NCBI GenBank assembly: GCA_037102815.1
Contig: BTPP01000010.1
Location: 248,001 to 312,000 of the forward strand
From: Neurospora intermedia
Lineage: Eukaryota; Ascomycota; Sordariomycetes; Sordariales; Sordariaceae
Direction: 5' to 3'
Length of the DNA stretch: 64,000 bases
Shown here: in pieces, positions 1 through 10,734 of the stretch
Numbering within the stretch: position 1 is the first letter of the stretch
Layout of the letters: the number at the start of each line of letters is the position of its first letter
Translations under genes and position numbers: made by a program
Notes under the pieces: model-generated
The model's database searches: none
Seen by the model: only the letters and a program-made list of their open reading frames with translations
Told to the model about the DNA's origin: nothing

Positions 1-2887
1 TCTTGCCAGAATGCGCACAGTTTTGCGGCACGAGATGTGCAGGAACGTCCTCCGACGGAAGTTTGAAGCATTCAGTTCCTCTCCTTTTAAGGCGGGCAAC
101 CCTGCAGAGACTTTGAGGACGGAGGCAATCTATGGCCAAGCCGGCCAATCAGCTGCTGCGATTTCTGCATCTAAAGAGCAATGCCTCACGGTGCCTATGC
201 ATGCCCAGCTTTCAAGCTCAGATGATGATTGACTGAAAGTTAACAAGGAGACATATCGAATTTTCGATTCGCGAGCGAGTGGGCGAGCCTGATAAGGACA
301 ACCTTGGTACACGACCATCACGACCAGGAACGGACGCTGCTTGGGGGGCTGCGGATGCCAAGAACTTACTTTTGCCGAAAAAAAGATGTCAAAATAAGCT
401 CTTGGCGCCCCACAGTCCCCAAGCAGCTTTGCCGAGATCCGCTTTATATGGGGCCTGGCTGCCCCCCTGCTGAAAGGACAGCCAGGCTCGCAAGGTCCGT
501 CGCCGACACCCCGACCCCGTCGGCTCGCAGTTAATTACCTAGTTCAGTTCTTATCGTGAGTTTTTCGCAACCAGAAGCATACTCTCAGAAAGTAACAGCA
601 TAGGTTCCATTCCCAAGCGGGAAAGAGTATGTAGTGTAGTGAACAAAGCCATGAAGCTTTGCTGGTATGTACTGGTCCGTGCCCGGTACCTGACAAGGAG
701 ACAAGACTGGACTTTGGCTCGCAACCGCAGCAAAGGTCCGAGGGACCGGTCGAACAACCTCGCCTGTCCATCCCCGGCTCCCCAGCCGTATGGTTTACCT
801 AATCGATGATCATGACGACAGAGACATGGATCGGGGGGAAACGGCAAGCCGAGGCCTGACACAAAATATTCCGCATTTCCCTATCAACACATAACGATTG
901 TTCGTAGAAACAAAAAGAAACTGAAATGTCAAAGGGACGGCCAATCCTCGAGCGAATTGGGTACCTCTACATACCTGCCGTTAGCTGTTATGTTGGTGTG
1001 TATTGCACAAGGCACCTTCTCAGTGCACGATACCAAGTTATATACATAGTATGGGTATGCCCCGTAGTTCTGCAGGGTATCATTGTCACAGAAAAGTAAT
1101 TATTGCGTGATCACGGCAAGCAAGACATCTGGACTGAGGGACTTCTTAATTCACTAGCTTGTAGGTAACTGTAGACAGACGAATAATTGTCCACTTAGCG
1201 ATGGCTAGATTAGGATCTGTATACTATTTTCACGTGCGCACGCCTCTCTCTGTATTCACCGTTCATTTACATTACGCGGCATAGCATTACTTAGACACGG
1301 GCAATTCCACTGGAAGTTCTAGCATCTCGTGCATAATAATGGTTCGTCCTTGACATAACGGTATCGTAATCGTACACAACTTCCAACACAACGGAGAGAC
1401 CTTGCGTTCCGAGTCCGAGCTCCGAGTCCGGTCGGCGTGCCAGACCCCATTCTTTCCCTGCGAGCCCCTGGAGCGGATCTCCAAGGAACATCGATTGCCG
1501 CGCTGCCGTGGGCTGCTGTCCATCCTCCATGTCTTCCATTTCAGATTTCGATTTTAGTTTAGAAGCACTGCTCCATTCTCTCAATCCACCACCTCATTTT
1601 GTCCATGTCTGGCCATTGCACGACAATCTTTCCCTTTGGCGGCCCATGATGCCAGCGGATTATCGCATTGAAGATCGCGGGTCCAGCACTCCAGAACGGA
1701 TACCATAGTGCCACGTTGCGGCAACATCTGACAACGCGGGGATTTGCTGCCGGGTTCCTGGGGGTGGCCAATGTCGCTCATGTTTCTAAATGTTTGACTT
1801 TGCGCTGACGGGCAGCTGGCGCTGTGGTCGGGGAGGGGACAGAGATCCCGTCCGTTATCATACATCCCGTCGGAAAAAGGCATTCGTTATCCGGCCAATC
1901 AGCCATACATTCAAGTTACACAGCGACTACTGTGAGAATAGATGGGTCCCATTTCCGTGCATCCCCGGTCTCTTTTCCCCTGCGTCTGATGTTCGAGGTC
2001 TCCTCCTTGGTCTCTTCAATATTCCAACTCGACAGTTCATTTCATATGAAGGGCCCAGAGCATGTGAAAAGCCATAAAAGTGAAGTGCAGTGCTCGAGGA
2101 CGGTATACACTTGAACATGACAGTGCAGCTCGATATCATGTGGTTGCTAGTATCTCCGAACTGCCGGATCGGGCTGATACCGCCGTCAATTAACATCTTA
2201 TAACATTGCCATCGTACAGTACCTAGCCAACCGATAAGTACCATAGACAGCTCACTCTAATACTCGGTCTAGCGGTAAACAAGTCCTACGATATGCTCAT
2301 ATGAAATCCGGATAGATCATATACGGTGTGGCTCTCGACACCAAACTTATGCGACTGGACCATCAACCACAAGACGTTGGTTCTGGGGATCTGAGTTTAG
2401 ACGAACTCTTCTGTACCTTGCGTACTACCCGGATGTGAAAGCTCAACGCTGTATTCCTAGGTAAGCTTGCATACTCGCGTCTTGTGTCCGCCATGGTACA
2501 TAAAGAGCATAGGAAGCATCCTAACCCCCACAGCTCTTCATCCTTACTATTTGCCCAGTTCTTCACCAAATTGTACCTCAAGAGTCAAGACCACATCCTC
2601 CCCTTAGTCAACCCAAGAGCCGTGACTCTACATCATGTCCTGGAAATTTTCATCACGCACCACTCGTCAGCCATGATCTCACTAGAAACAATGGCCACCG
2701 ATATTGATAGCCAGTGGTCCTCACATAAGCCACGTGCCACAAACCACAACCAAAACAAGTCTCTCGGGGGGGGGGGGGGGGGGGGGGGGAACACCCAACT
2801 GCAAAAAGTCGAAAAAGTTTTGGCAGTCCTCAAACTCCAAAAACCAAATATACCAAAAGGGAGAAACAAAGAAAAGAAATAATCATT
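1..2887. other. gene-poor intergenic stretch
   Basis: I see no supportable gene in this stretch. The open frames are short, lack recognisable domains and overlap on both strands. It contains one copy of the octamer TACCTCTA (962-969) and a 24-base G run near its right end. Base composition is mixed, with no strong AT-rich decay. The left edge may hold the flank of a gene outside the window. Confidence 0.6.
2766..2789. repeat. G24 homopolymer
   Basis: Twenty-four consecutive G on the plus strand, preceded by CTCTC and followed by AACACCC. It lies about 100 bp downstream of the stop codon of the minus-strand small Cys/His gene, so a transcript of that gene could carry a C run in its 3' region. 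Runs of this length are unstable and often mis-sized in assemblies, so the exact number is uncertain. Confidence 0.85.
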
Positions 2888-3464
2888 TCAAGAAACAATA
2901 CACACCCCCGTCACCGATCCCTTGGGCGGATACTGATGTCCCTCCTTCTCGATCCTAGGCTCGCACTTGCACCACTCCTCTTTCGGCACGCCATCCATGA
3001 TCTTGGGGACGTGGTGGCCGCAGCCTACCCAGGTTACGCCGTCTACATACGAAATGTTCATCAGCGACAGGAGTCGGCAGAGTCGGCAAAGGATGGAAGA
3101 TTAGTTTATTATCAAAGTGACTGAGTTAAAAGTGAGGATGGGATAGGTAGGTAGAGGTAGGGCAAGTACCTCTACGTTAGACAAGCAGGATTGATTGATG
3201 CCCAAGACCTAGAGGTAGGTAAGACGGAGGAGGGAATGGTGTGTGAGCAGAAAGATAGGTTGTTTGTGTTTGGTCGCTGTTGGTTTGTGGGTTGATGAGG
3301 CTGTGACCCAAGCAAGCAATAAACCAAAGGTAGGTATCTATCTAGGTAGGGACCGGAAGAGCCGGGAATGATGGATGGGATGGGATGAATGGAAGGGATG
3401 GACCGCAAGTGATAGGACAGCAGGTCAACTTACGGCAGACGGGACATGCTGTTTTGTGGCACAT
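2888..3464 (-). CDS. small Cys/His-rich fungal protein (61 aa), probable zinc-binding
   Basis: Two exons on the minus strand: 3464-3434 and 3042-2888, joined across a 391-nt intron with donor GTAAGT and acceptor TAG. The joined frame gives 61 residues with a stop at the end. It begins MCHKTACPVCHGVTW and continues GCGHHVPKIMDGVPKEEW. Visible metal-ligand candidates are C7-x2-C10, C18, H20/H21 and C35-x-C37, a zinc-ribbon-like spacing. From memory, short fungal proteins starting MCxxxxCPxCxxxTWxGCGxH are widespread and uncharacterised; that recollection, together with the perfect join of the CPxC and GCGHH halves, is why I call it a gene. The function is unknown. The intron is long for this genome and holds a 9 bp hairpin (3151-3175). 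Alternative acceptors cannot be excluded. Confidence 0.65.
3151..3175. repeat. perfect 9 bp inverted repeat (hairpin) in an intron
   Basis: GTAGAGGTA (3151-3159) is followed after 7 nt by its exact complement TACCTCTAC (3167-3175). It sits inside the 391-nt intron of the small Cys/His gene and is built from two opposed copies of the octamer TAGAGGTA that recurs through the window. Confidence 0.8.
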
Positions 3465-4950
3465 GTTGGGTGAGATGAGGCCCGGTGGTCTGGTGAGATT
3501 TTGCGGATCTTCCGCTCGCTGGTAGCAGTGGTTCGGTGAGTGTAAACTAACTTGGGAGATATCTCTCGCGACGATGTACTTAGCACAAGCCGAAAAAGAT
3601 GTAGTATGTGGTGCCTCGGTCTAAACCAACGGAAAGGCTGTGCTCTCAGCTTACCCTAGGCTCTTCCACTGCCAAACCAGACATATGCGAAGAGCTCGGC
3701 CGCAGCATGACGTATGAATGATGAGGTGAGCCAAAGCACTGGAACTCCGCCTCAATGGTTCAAAATATCTTCTTACGTCTCCATGAAAGGATCAGCTTGG
3801 GAACTTTCAACAATGCTGATTATTCCTAGTCAGCTTCTTGTTCTCTCTTCTCGCGAATAACGGGTGCCTTGCCTACCTCTACGTACATATTTTTCTCGTT
3901 TAGTTCCCTCATCAGCGATGGCCACAGTGGTAGTCCGGACCAGGAGCAAAAAAGCGAATCAGCCTCAAAAACTTCACTTTGTCTGGTTTGCCACTACCTC
4001 ATAGAGTGAACTACCTCTCTTCTGACGGCTGGTTGACGCGGCCAGAGCCTCTCGAAAGAGTAGATCATCCGAATCATGACTGGTTCTTCCGGTTTCATCC
4101 GTTGGGGTTTCGGTTGTTCACCTTAGCTTGATCTAGTTGAAAAGCTGGTTTGCACATTCTCTGTTAGATTCCCAGCTTTAAGGAGAGGGTGACCGCGATG
4201 TAACTTACCGGTTCCTGCGCTTTCCTTTCCCGGGGCCATCGAATCTGGGATCCAGAAACATGGGCAAATTGCTTCTTTGTATCGCTTCCAGTAGCTCTTG
4301 GTTAGTACGGTATCAGCGTTTCGTTGACCGTCAGCGGTGGTAAATGGGCTTGAAGAGGACAGAAGTTACTCGTCGGTCTAGATAAGAAATACCTACCTAC
4401 TTTTGATTCATGAAGGCTGGGTCGACCCTGGAGCGATGAGCTCGAAACTGCTCTCCTTCTCAACTTAGGGGCAATACATTGACTTATACATTGTATATGG
4501 AATCGACTAGCAAATCTCCTTCGACTCAGGATGTAGGGTTCCATACGGCCATGTAGACCTTTGTAAGATGGATCGCTTGCCAGCATAGTCTGCTCGAAAC
4601 CCATGGTAGTGAACCTAGATCAAGCGAGCAGCAACCAGAGAGTTTATATCTGTGTGTTATCGTATTAATCCATGTCTTCCAAACAATCAGATGAGACAAC
4701 CAACCAAAACAAATGATCGGAGGGTATAATGTTCTACCGCAAAGTTTGTGTGTATCTCAACCACTATACTACCTAAGTGAACCCCCGGACGAAATATTTT
4801 GCGCGGCCGTGAGTGTCGATCCTCTTTCAAAACACCAGACGCCAGTCCCAGATGCAAAATCAGATTTAACGCAATCCCTTTACAGTTGCCGCCCAAGAGA
4901 CTAGACATATAATTAGACAAATCAAACCATCACCCTCTTCCCTCTTGCGC
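3465..4950. other. intergenic: upstream of small Cys/His gene, downstream of NSA2
   Basis: No coding sequence is supported here. It includes the promoter side of the minus-strand small gene and the 3' flank of NSA2. TACCTCTAC occurs at 3874-3882 and a short CCTACCTAC tract near 4392. Confidence 0.6.
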
Positions 4951-6142
4951 TTAAACCAGGAGCACAGCGTTCAAGCATCCGTCGTTCTATTGGAATTTGA
5001 GGATTAGCATTTCGTCCATGTAGAGATTAGAGGCGGGGTTGTGCTGGTCATACCTCAGGGTTGTTGGTGATCTGAGCATAACGACCCCAGGCAATTTTGC
5101 CCGACGCAGTGACCATACCAAGATCGGAAACGTTGACCTCGATAATGGTACCCTTGGACAGAACACCAAGCTGGGTATAAAGGGGGTTGCTGGGGTTCTT
5201 CTTGACGCCGAGGATGGGAAGCTGGACCGTGACATTGAGGGTAGGGTGGGTGACGTTGGCCTTCTTGTAACGGAGACCCATGGGCCGGATGAAGCGTTCG
5301 TACTTGACTGGGCGTCTGGTGAAATCGGGTCCGACGAATGTTGGCTTAGTGACGACGCGCTTCCAGCCCTTCTTGTGCACCTTCTTGCCCGTCTTGACAA
5401 CCTTGAAAAGCTCCTCTTCGCTGATACCCTTGACCTTAGGAATAGGGACCGAGAAACGAGCGGCCTTCTCGGCACGCTTGCTCTTGATCTGGGAACTGCA
5501 CGAAGAAAACGGTCAGTCTCTCGTCATCGTATGGGACCCTTTCCGACCTCCATGACCACTGCCATCATCGCATTCACATTGGCCTCCACCTCCGCCTCGG
5601 CCGTTCGCTTCTCATGTGTCCTCCCATTTAAGTGACGTACCTCAAAGCCTTCGCACTGGTGGGGTTCGAACGGTCGAGCAGATAAGCGGGAACGGGGTTC
5701 GAAGGGTCCTTCTCCTCGGGGGCGCCCTTGACATTGCGCTCCTCGTGCTGCTTGATAGCCTTGCGCATCTGGATCTTCTGGGCATGACGCTCCTTGGCAA
5801 AGAGCTTGGCCCTCAGGCCACGCAAGTTCTGTGCATTCTCGCTCTGCTTGTGACCCTCACGGGCAGCCTTCTTGCGTGCGCGCTCCTCGGTGTCTAGACG
5901 CTTACCGTGAAGCTTCTGGGCGCGTTCTGCGAAACGAAGTAATCGGTTAGGGACTGGGAACAGGTCGACGGTAATCAAGATCGAGTGCGAAGGAAACTAT
6001 ACCGATGTATTCGTTCTGAGGCTGTATTCAGGAAAACGTAGGTTAGCATGGTCTGCTCTCAAGTGATCAGAAGGGGTCATGATGTTGCGGAGAGTGGCTG
6101 TGGATTGAGAAGGGCAATTCGAAGACATGATATCCGTACCAT
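4951..6142 (-). CDS. NSA2: ribosome biogenesis protein NSA2 (261 aa)
   Basis: Nsa2 is an S8e-like nuclear factor needed for 27S pre-rRNA processing and 60S subunit assembly. Five coding exons on the minus strand: 6142-6140 (the ATG alone), 6021-6003, 5926-5641, 5495-5054 and 4986-4951; introns are 118, 76, 145 and 67 nt. The product starts [19 protein letters not shown], carries the basic [20 protein letters not shown] block and ends [11 protein letters not shown], exactly the family's C-terminus. Its 261 aa equals the usual length. The coding start occupies a three-base exon, supported by the need for an M before PQNEYIE and by ATG followed by GTACGG at 6139. Neighbouring genes are unrelated. 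The identification is very secure; the first exon is slightly less so. Confidence 0.95.
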
Positions 6143-7022
6143 ATTGGTGTTTTAGGCCCTTTGAGGGTCTTGCGGTTTGAGATATGTGGCGACGCAATCT
6201 GGCCTTTAGATGTTGTAGGGCGACGAAGGGCGACGAGAATGACGATGCGGTTTAGGTCAATATGCTTCAGTACCTCTACCTCTGCGAATGCCTGCTGAAC
6301 GGACGTCTTGAAGCCGATAAAAAAACCATTCAAGGCTAGCTTTCCTTATCGGGCGGCTCCTCCAGTGGCGGAGACCCGTGAAAAGGTGGACATAGTGGGG
6401 CAGTCTCACCACCTCTCATTGGTTGATATCTCCTTAACAGCATGTCCAGGAAAACGTGGAGTGGGTTCGGATGAAGGTGCCAGCCAGCTGCAGGGCATCG
6501 AATGGAAGTGCACCGCGGCAGCCAGAGCCGCCCGTTGAGGACGAGAACCTTGATGGAAGGCCAGTGGACAACTTCATAGATCTGGAGATCACCTTACCAT
6601 TCGTAGAATGGCTCCTGTAACTAGGTCATTACCAAGGGACACTAGTTGTGTGGCTCGCATAACCCGCTTCAACGAGCACAGTAGGTATGTCAACAAAGGT
6701 AAAACCCAAAGACGTGGTATGCTTGGGGGTGTGAAGACATCTAGATACGCTACACCGTGTCATGACAACCTATACTATAATCCGTCCGACGGGCTCTATT
6801 GCCAGCCAACGCCCGCCAATGAAACCGGAATCCGTGCAAAATGACTAAACTCCAGACGCTGATGCAAAATGTTTCTGGGTGTCCGTCCTGTCTTCCAGCC
6901 AACGCCATTGCAAAACCGTCTCCAGAAAACGAATTCCTGCCTTGAAATTATCACGATGCGCCGAAACCTTCCCAATTTAGAGGCAAAAGAAAGAAGGAGA
7001 CACGCCACGCAACCACGACATA
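6143..7022. other. intergenic: NSA2 promoter and SPT2 3' flank
   Basis: No gene is seen. It lies between the start of NSA2 and the stop of SPT2, both minus strand. TACCTCTACCTCT at 6271-6283 lies about 130 bp upstream of the NSA2 ATG, a copy of the dispersed octamer. Confidence 0.6.
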
Positions 7023-8293
7023 TCAGCGGTCTCCGGCTCTGGACTTGAGTTTTGCAAGTGCTGCCCGCTTTCTTTCCTCCTTCTCGCGCTTCAACCTCTT
7101 CTCCAGCGCCTCCTGCTCCATGTCTTCTCTGCGAGCCTGCAACTCTGCCCGGCGTTCCTCCGCGTCGATGTCGGACAATCCTGCCTCCATGTCCGAGTCA
7201 TCCTCTTCCAGTGACTCGTAACCACCGCGACGACCATAACCGTACCCATCGTCCTCATCTTCGTCGTACTCGATAAAATCGTCCAACTCTTCATCCTCCT
7301 CCTCGCGTCTCCGGGGACGTGAGAATGAGGCGCCATAACCGGACAGCCCACGGCCCCTACTCGCGCCTGCCGAGGTGGATGCTCCTGGTTTTGTGGTGGT
7401 GGCCCCTGGGCGGGGACGTGCCGTGCCTTGGTATCCAGTCGTCGCTAGAGCAGCCTTCTTTACCTTCTTCTCCTCCACGGCATTTTGGCCTGTCTTGGAC
7501 TTGGCGCCAGCCGGGGCTGAGGGGGTGATGCTCCGCTGGCGGTTCGCAGTCGTGCCGTTGGTACCGTTGCGGGTTGGCCCAGCTGTCACACCGCTCCTCC
7601 CGGTAGTCAGTGGCCTTACATCCTTCTTGCCCTTCTTCGCTTCCTCAGCCTTTAGTTCCTTGCGTTCCTTTAGGGTCAACTGCTTCTCCACCTTCTTGTG
7701 CTGAATCTTCCCAACGGATGACAGCATGGGCTGATTGGCCTGGGCCCTTGCCATGATCTCTGCATACGAGCGTTTCTTCGGAGGTCCAGAGCCGGCGACA
7801 GGAGCGCTAGGGGCGGGTCGGCTGACGAGCGGTCGCGAAAGTGGAGCCTTATTCCCATTCGAGCTTGTCCCTCCCACCTTTGACTGCGTCGATGTGGTCT
7901 TGGTTAACACCGGAGCTGTTGGTTTCGTGGACGAACGTGGTTGCGCGGTGCCAGTGTAGCCAGTTGTTTTTTCCGCGGGACGCGTTGGGTTCGCATTTCC
8001 TGTGGGGCGCTCCGTCGGTCGGTCGGCGGGGCGCGCTGTAGAAGGTTTCGATACGTTTCCATTCGGCCGGGCACTTCCATTTGTCGCTGATTCGGTACGC
8101 GGGGCCTTTGGCGCAGACCCTCGAAGGTCATCGTCGGCCTTCCGTTTAGATGCTGTTGGGACATCTTTCGTAGAGATCGATGATGACGATGGCTTTTCGC
8201 CCGTTATCGATGCAAGCAAATCCGAAATCTGCACACGTGTCAGCCAGCCTTTTAGAGGGAAAGCGCACTAAGGGAATAGCAACTTACCGGCAT
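7023..8293 (-). CDS. SPT2: SPT2-family histone chaperone (403 aa)
   Basis: Spt2 is a nuclear H3-H4 chaperone that suppresses spurious transcription and acts with elongating RNA polymerase II. Exons 8293-8288 (ATG CCG) and 8228-7023 join across a 59-nt intron to give MPISDLLASITGEK. The body is low-complexity, rich in Ser, Thr, Pro, Ala and Lys. The C-terminal ~95 residues hold an acidic stretch (EEEDEELDDFIEYDEDEDD), a Gly/Tyr patch and the charged helix DMEAGLSDIDAEERRAE followed by Arg/Glu/Lys repeats, the hallmark of the SPT2 domain. The N-terminal methionine on a six-base exon gives a better start than any internal ATG. It is divergent from the P2 gene, sharing a 0.9 kb promoter interval. 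Confidence 0.9.
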
Positions 8294-9225
8294 GGCTGCG
8301 GTTGTATCGGTGGAATAACCTTCTTTTTCCCAGCTTTGCTTGTCCTTCTCCTGCGTTCAAAAGACGGAGAGTTGTCCAGGCATCGAACAAGAGGAGAAGG
8401 AAGTAGGTGGCAGGGTTTTATATGCTTTCGTCACAGATCGCCTTCCGCTGACGATGCAGATGCACAGTGGGACAGGCGCGAATGCTTTGGCAAAAAAAGA
8501 CGGCGAAGAATGAGCGCGAGTATGCGAGGTCGCCAGTCGCTCGAAAGTGCCGAAACCAAGAATAAGAATTGGGCTGGAGATGGGTTGTTGGCGAAAGAAG
8601 AACAAAGAATCCTGCGTGATCGGGGACTTGGTTTCGCAACTTTTGCTACCTAGGCAGAGACAGAGACGGGAGCCAGGATGGTGAGCGTAGTGAACGACCC
8701 ACCCAGTCACTTCTGGTCGGAGCGGTGAATCGCGGTCTCCGAGGTCAAAGTCACAGGCCCAGACGGTCCAGACCAGCAGCGTGCCAAGCCGCACGTCACC
8801 GAAAAGTTGTGTTTATTGCCAAGAGCGCCCAAGGCGTTATGAATTGGCCAGCCTTTTATGTAATTGCAAGCGGCCGGCAGGCAATGACGGAGAGGAGCTT
8901 GGCGAGAAAGAACGCACGGGATCTGCCCTAAGTCGAGTGGATTGGTCATGTGATTTGAGGCTTGTGGGCTTTCGTGGGGCGCAAAATTGCGGGGCTTCAC
9001 AGGAACGAAATTGTAAAAATAATCCGTGATCGGGTCCCGTCCGCGAACTTCTTTCCGAAACAGTGAACTTCCACCCCCAAGAACCTAAGAAGAGTCTTTC
9101 TCCGCCACAACTCAGCGGTTAAACCTGATTGACATCTCTGGTTCTCCAGCTCAGTAAGTTTTTTAGTCCAGCCTTCCACAGCCGTAGGATTTCCGTCTAA
9201 CAACGCGACCTTCAAGACAGACAAA
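8294..9225. other. divergent promoter interval SPT2 / P2
   Basis: 932 bp between the start of SPT2 (minus) and the start of ribosomal protein P2 (plus). Overlapping open frames on both strands have no family resemblance. No clear operator could be named. Confidence 0.6.
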
Positions 9226-9682
9226 ATGAAGCACTTGGCCGCTTACCTCCTCCTCACCCTCGGTGGCAACACCGCCCCCTCTGCCGCTGATGTCAAGGCC
9301 GTCCTTGAGTCCGTTGGCATTGAGGCCGACTCCGAGCGCCTTGACAAGCTCATCTCTGAGCTCGAGGGCAAGGACCTCAACGAGGTACGACCATTATCCG
9401 GAGAGCAAACTTGAGTGTTCGGCGCACATAGCTAACACGATATCATACAGTTGATCGCTGAGGGTTCCGCCAAGCTCGCTTCCGTCCCCTCCGGCGGTGC
9501 TGCCGCCCCCGCTGCCGGTGGTGCCGCTGCCGCCGCTGGTGGCGCTGCTGAGGAGAAGAAGGAGGAGAAGGTTGAGGGTAAGGACACATTCAATCGCTTG
9601 CGCCGTCGCATTCAGCTGCTAACTGTCGGGTACAGAGAAGGAGGAGTCCGACGAGGATATGGGCTTCGGTCTCTTCGACTAA
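9226..9682 (+). CDS. RPP2: 60S acidic ribosomal protein P2 (110 aa)
   Basis: P2 pairs with P1 in the ribosomal stalk, where it recruits and activates translation factors. Exons 9226-9384, 9451-9577 and 9636-9682, with introns of 66 and 58 nt. It has the N-terminal helical dimerisation domain ([15 protein letters not shown] through [17 protein letters not shown]), an Ala/Gly-rich hinge (residues ~68-88), the Lys/Glu run and the invariant tail [12 protein letters not shown]. The length of 110 aa is typical. The final intron falls just before the acidic tail, so retention of it would remove the factor-binding end. Near-certain identification. Confidence 0.97.
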
Positions 9683-10734
9683 GCGTCTCCTACCATTGTC
9701 CGGTAACATGGCATGGTATTTTCCGAGAAACCTTGACGGATTGTACACGCGGTTCAAAAGTCACCTGCATCACATTCGCCTCGACGGCGGCAGCAGAGCT
9801 GGAGTTCTTGGGATTACAAGGGCACGTCTTTTATAAGGGCGTCAAACGGCACATAGGCGGAACAATACAAGTCGCAAGGTTTTCTTCGGACCTTTTTGTC
9901 CCTTCGTGATCATATGCGTGCGTGCTGCGCTGTTCTGGACATATGCGCCTGCAGCTAAAATTGCTGAGAATATGCTGCCTGGACATCCATGTGTAGTGAG
10001 CTCTCTTTATTTTCCGTTTCTGTCATCGCACTAATATGGCGTGCCAGCGGCGACGCCCTGCGAGAACGTTGATAAACAAACCCCTTGACTTCCACTTGAC
10101 ATGAAGCTCCATTGTTGTCCCCATATCCATTTATCGTTACGCACGGTTGCCTGTGGCTTCTTCAAGTCGGGCTTCCCTGTTGTTTTTGTTGTTGCTGTTG
10201 TAAACAAAGCTTGGCAAGCTCATCACTGGAGTTTGCGTTTCCCAGGGAAAGGATCCATTTCAGCGGTTGCCGCGAGCAACCATGCAACATCACCCCGTGT
10301 TTTGATTGGTCGCAGCTCCACAAGTCAAAATACTCGTTCCCAGCGAAAGCCAACAGTCAGCACGCACCCAGGACCCCAATCCAGAGCGAAACCCCCCATC
10401 GTCTCCTCTAGCTTCCGTCCACGACATGCTTCATCCGCGCCGCACCACATGATTTCTCGCTACACTCGTTATTTCTTGGTTCCATGCGCTACTCTGGCAC
10501 GTAGATTCGCAATCGCCCACGCAGCCCTGTGCTTATTAGGTATCATTTCCTTCAATTTTGGACTGAATTTGAAAAGGCGGCAAACCAGGCGCAAAACAAG
10601 AGCAGGACCGTCCGTGGCTGCGAAAGACGGGCAAGGTTCCAAGCTCGCAACAGGACGAAAAGTTAGGTCCACCCAACGCCGAGCCAGCGCATTTGCAACC
10701 GCAACCAAAACAACAGGGGCGGTAAACAAAACAC
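9683..10734. other. intergenic: P2 3' flank and MPS1-type kinase leader
   Basis: Contains the P2 3' UTR and the promoter or 5' leader of the kinase. A 238-codon open frame (10101-10817) overlaps the kinase start in another frame but shows no protein-like composition; I treat it as chance or, at most, upstream open frames in a long leader. Confidence 0.55.

Noticed and set aside
2484-2882. 132-codon plus-strand frame with a glycine run
   Set aside because: The glycines come from the G24 homopolymer; the rest is not protein-like.
5039-5635. 198-codon frame antisense to NSA2
   Set aside because: It is the complement of conserved NSA2 exons; codon bias of the real gene keeps it open.
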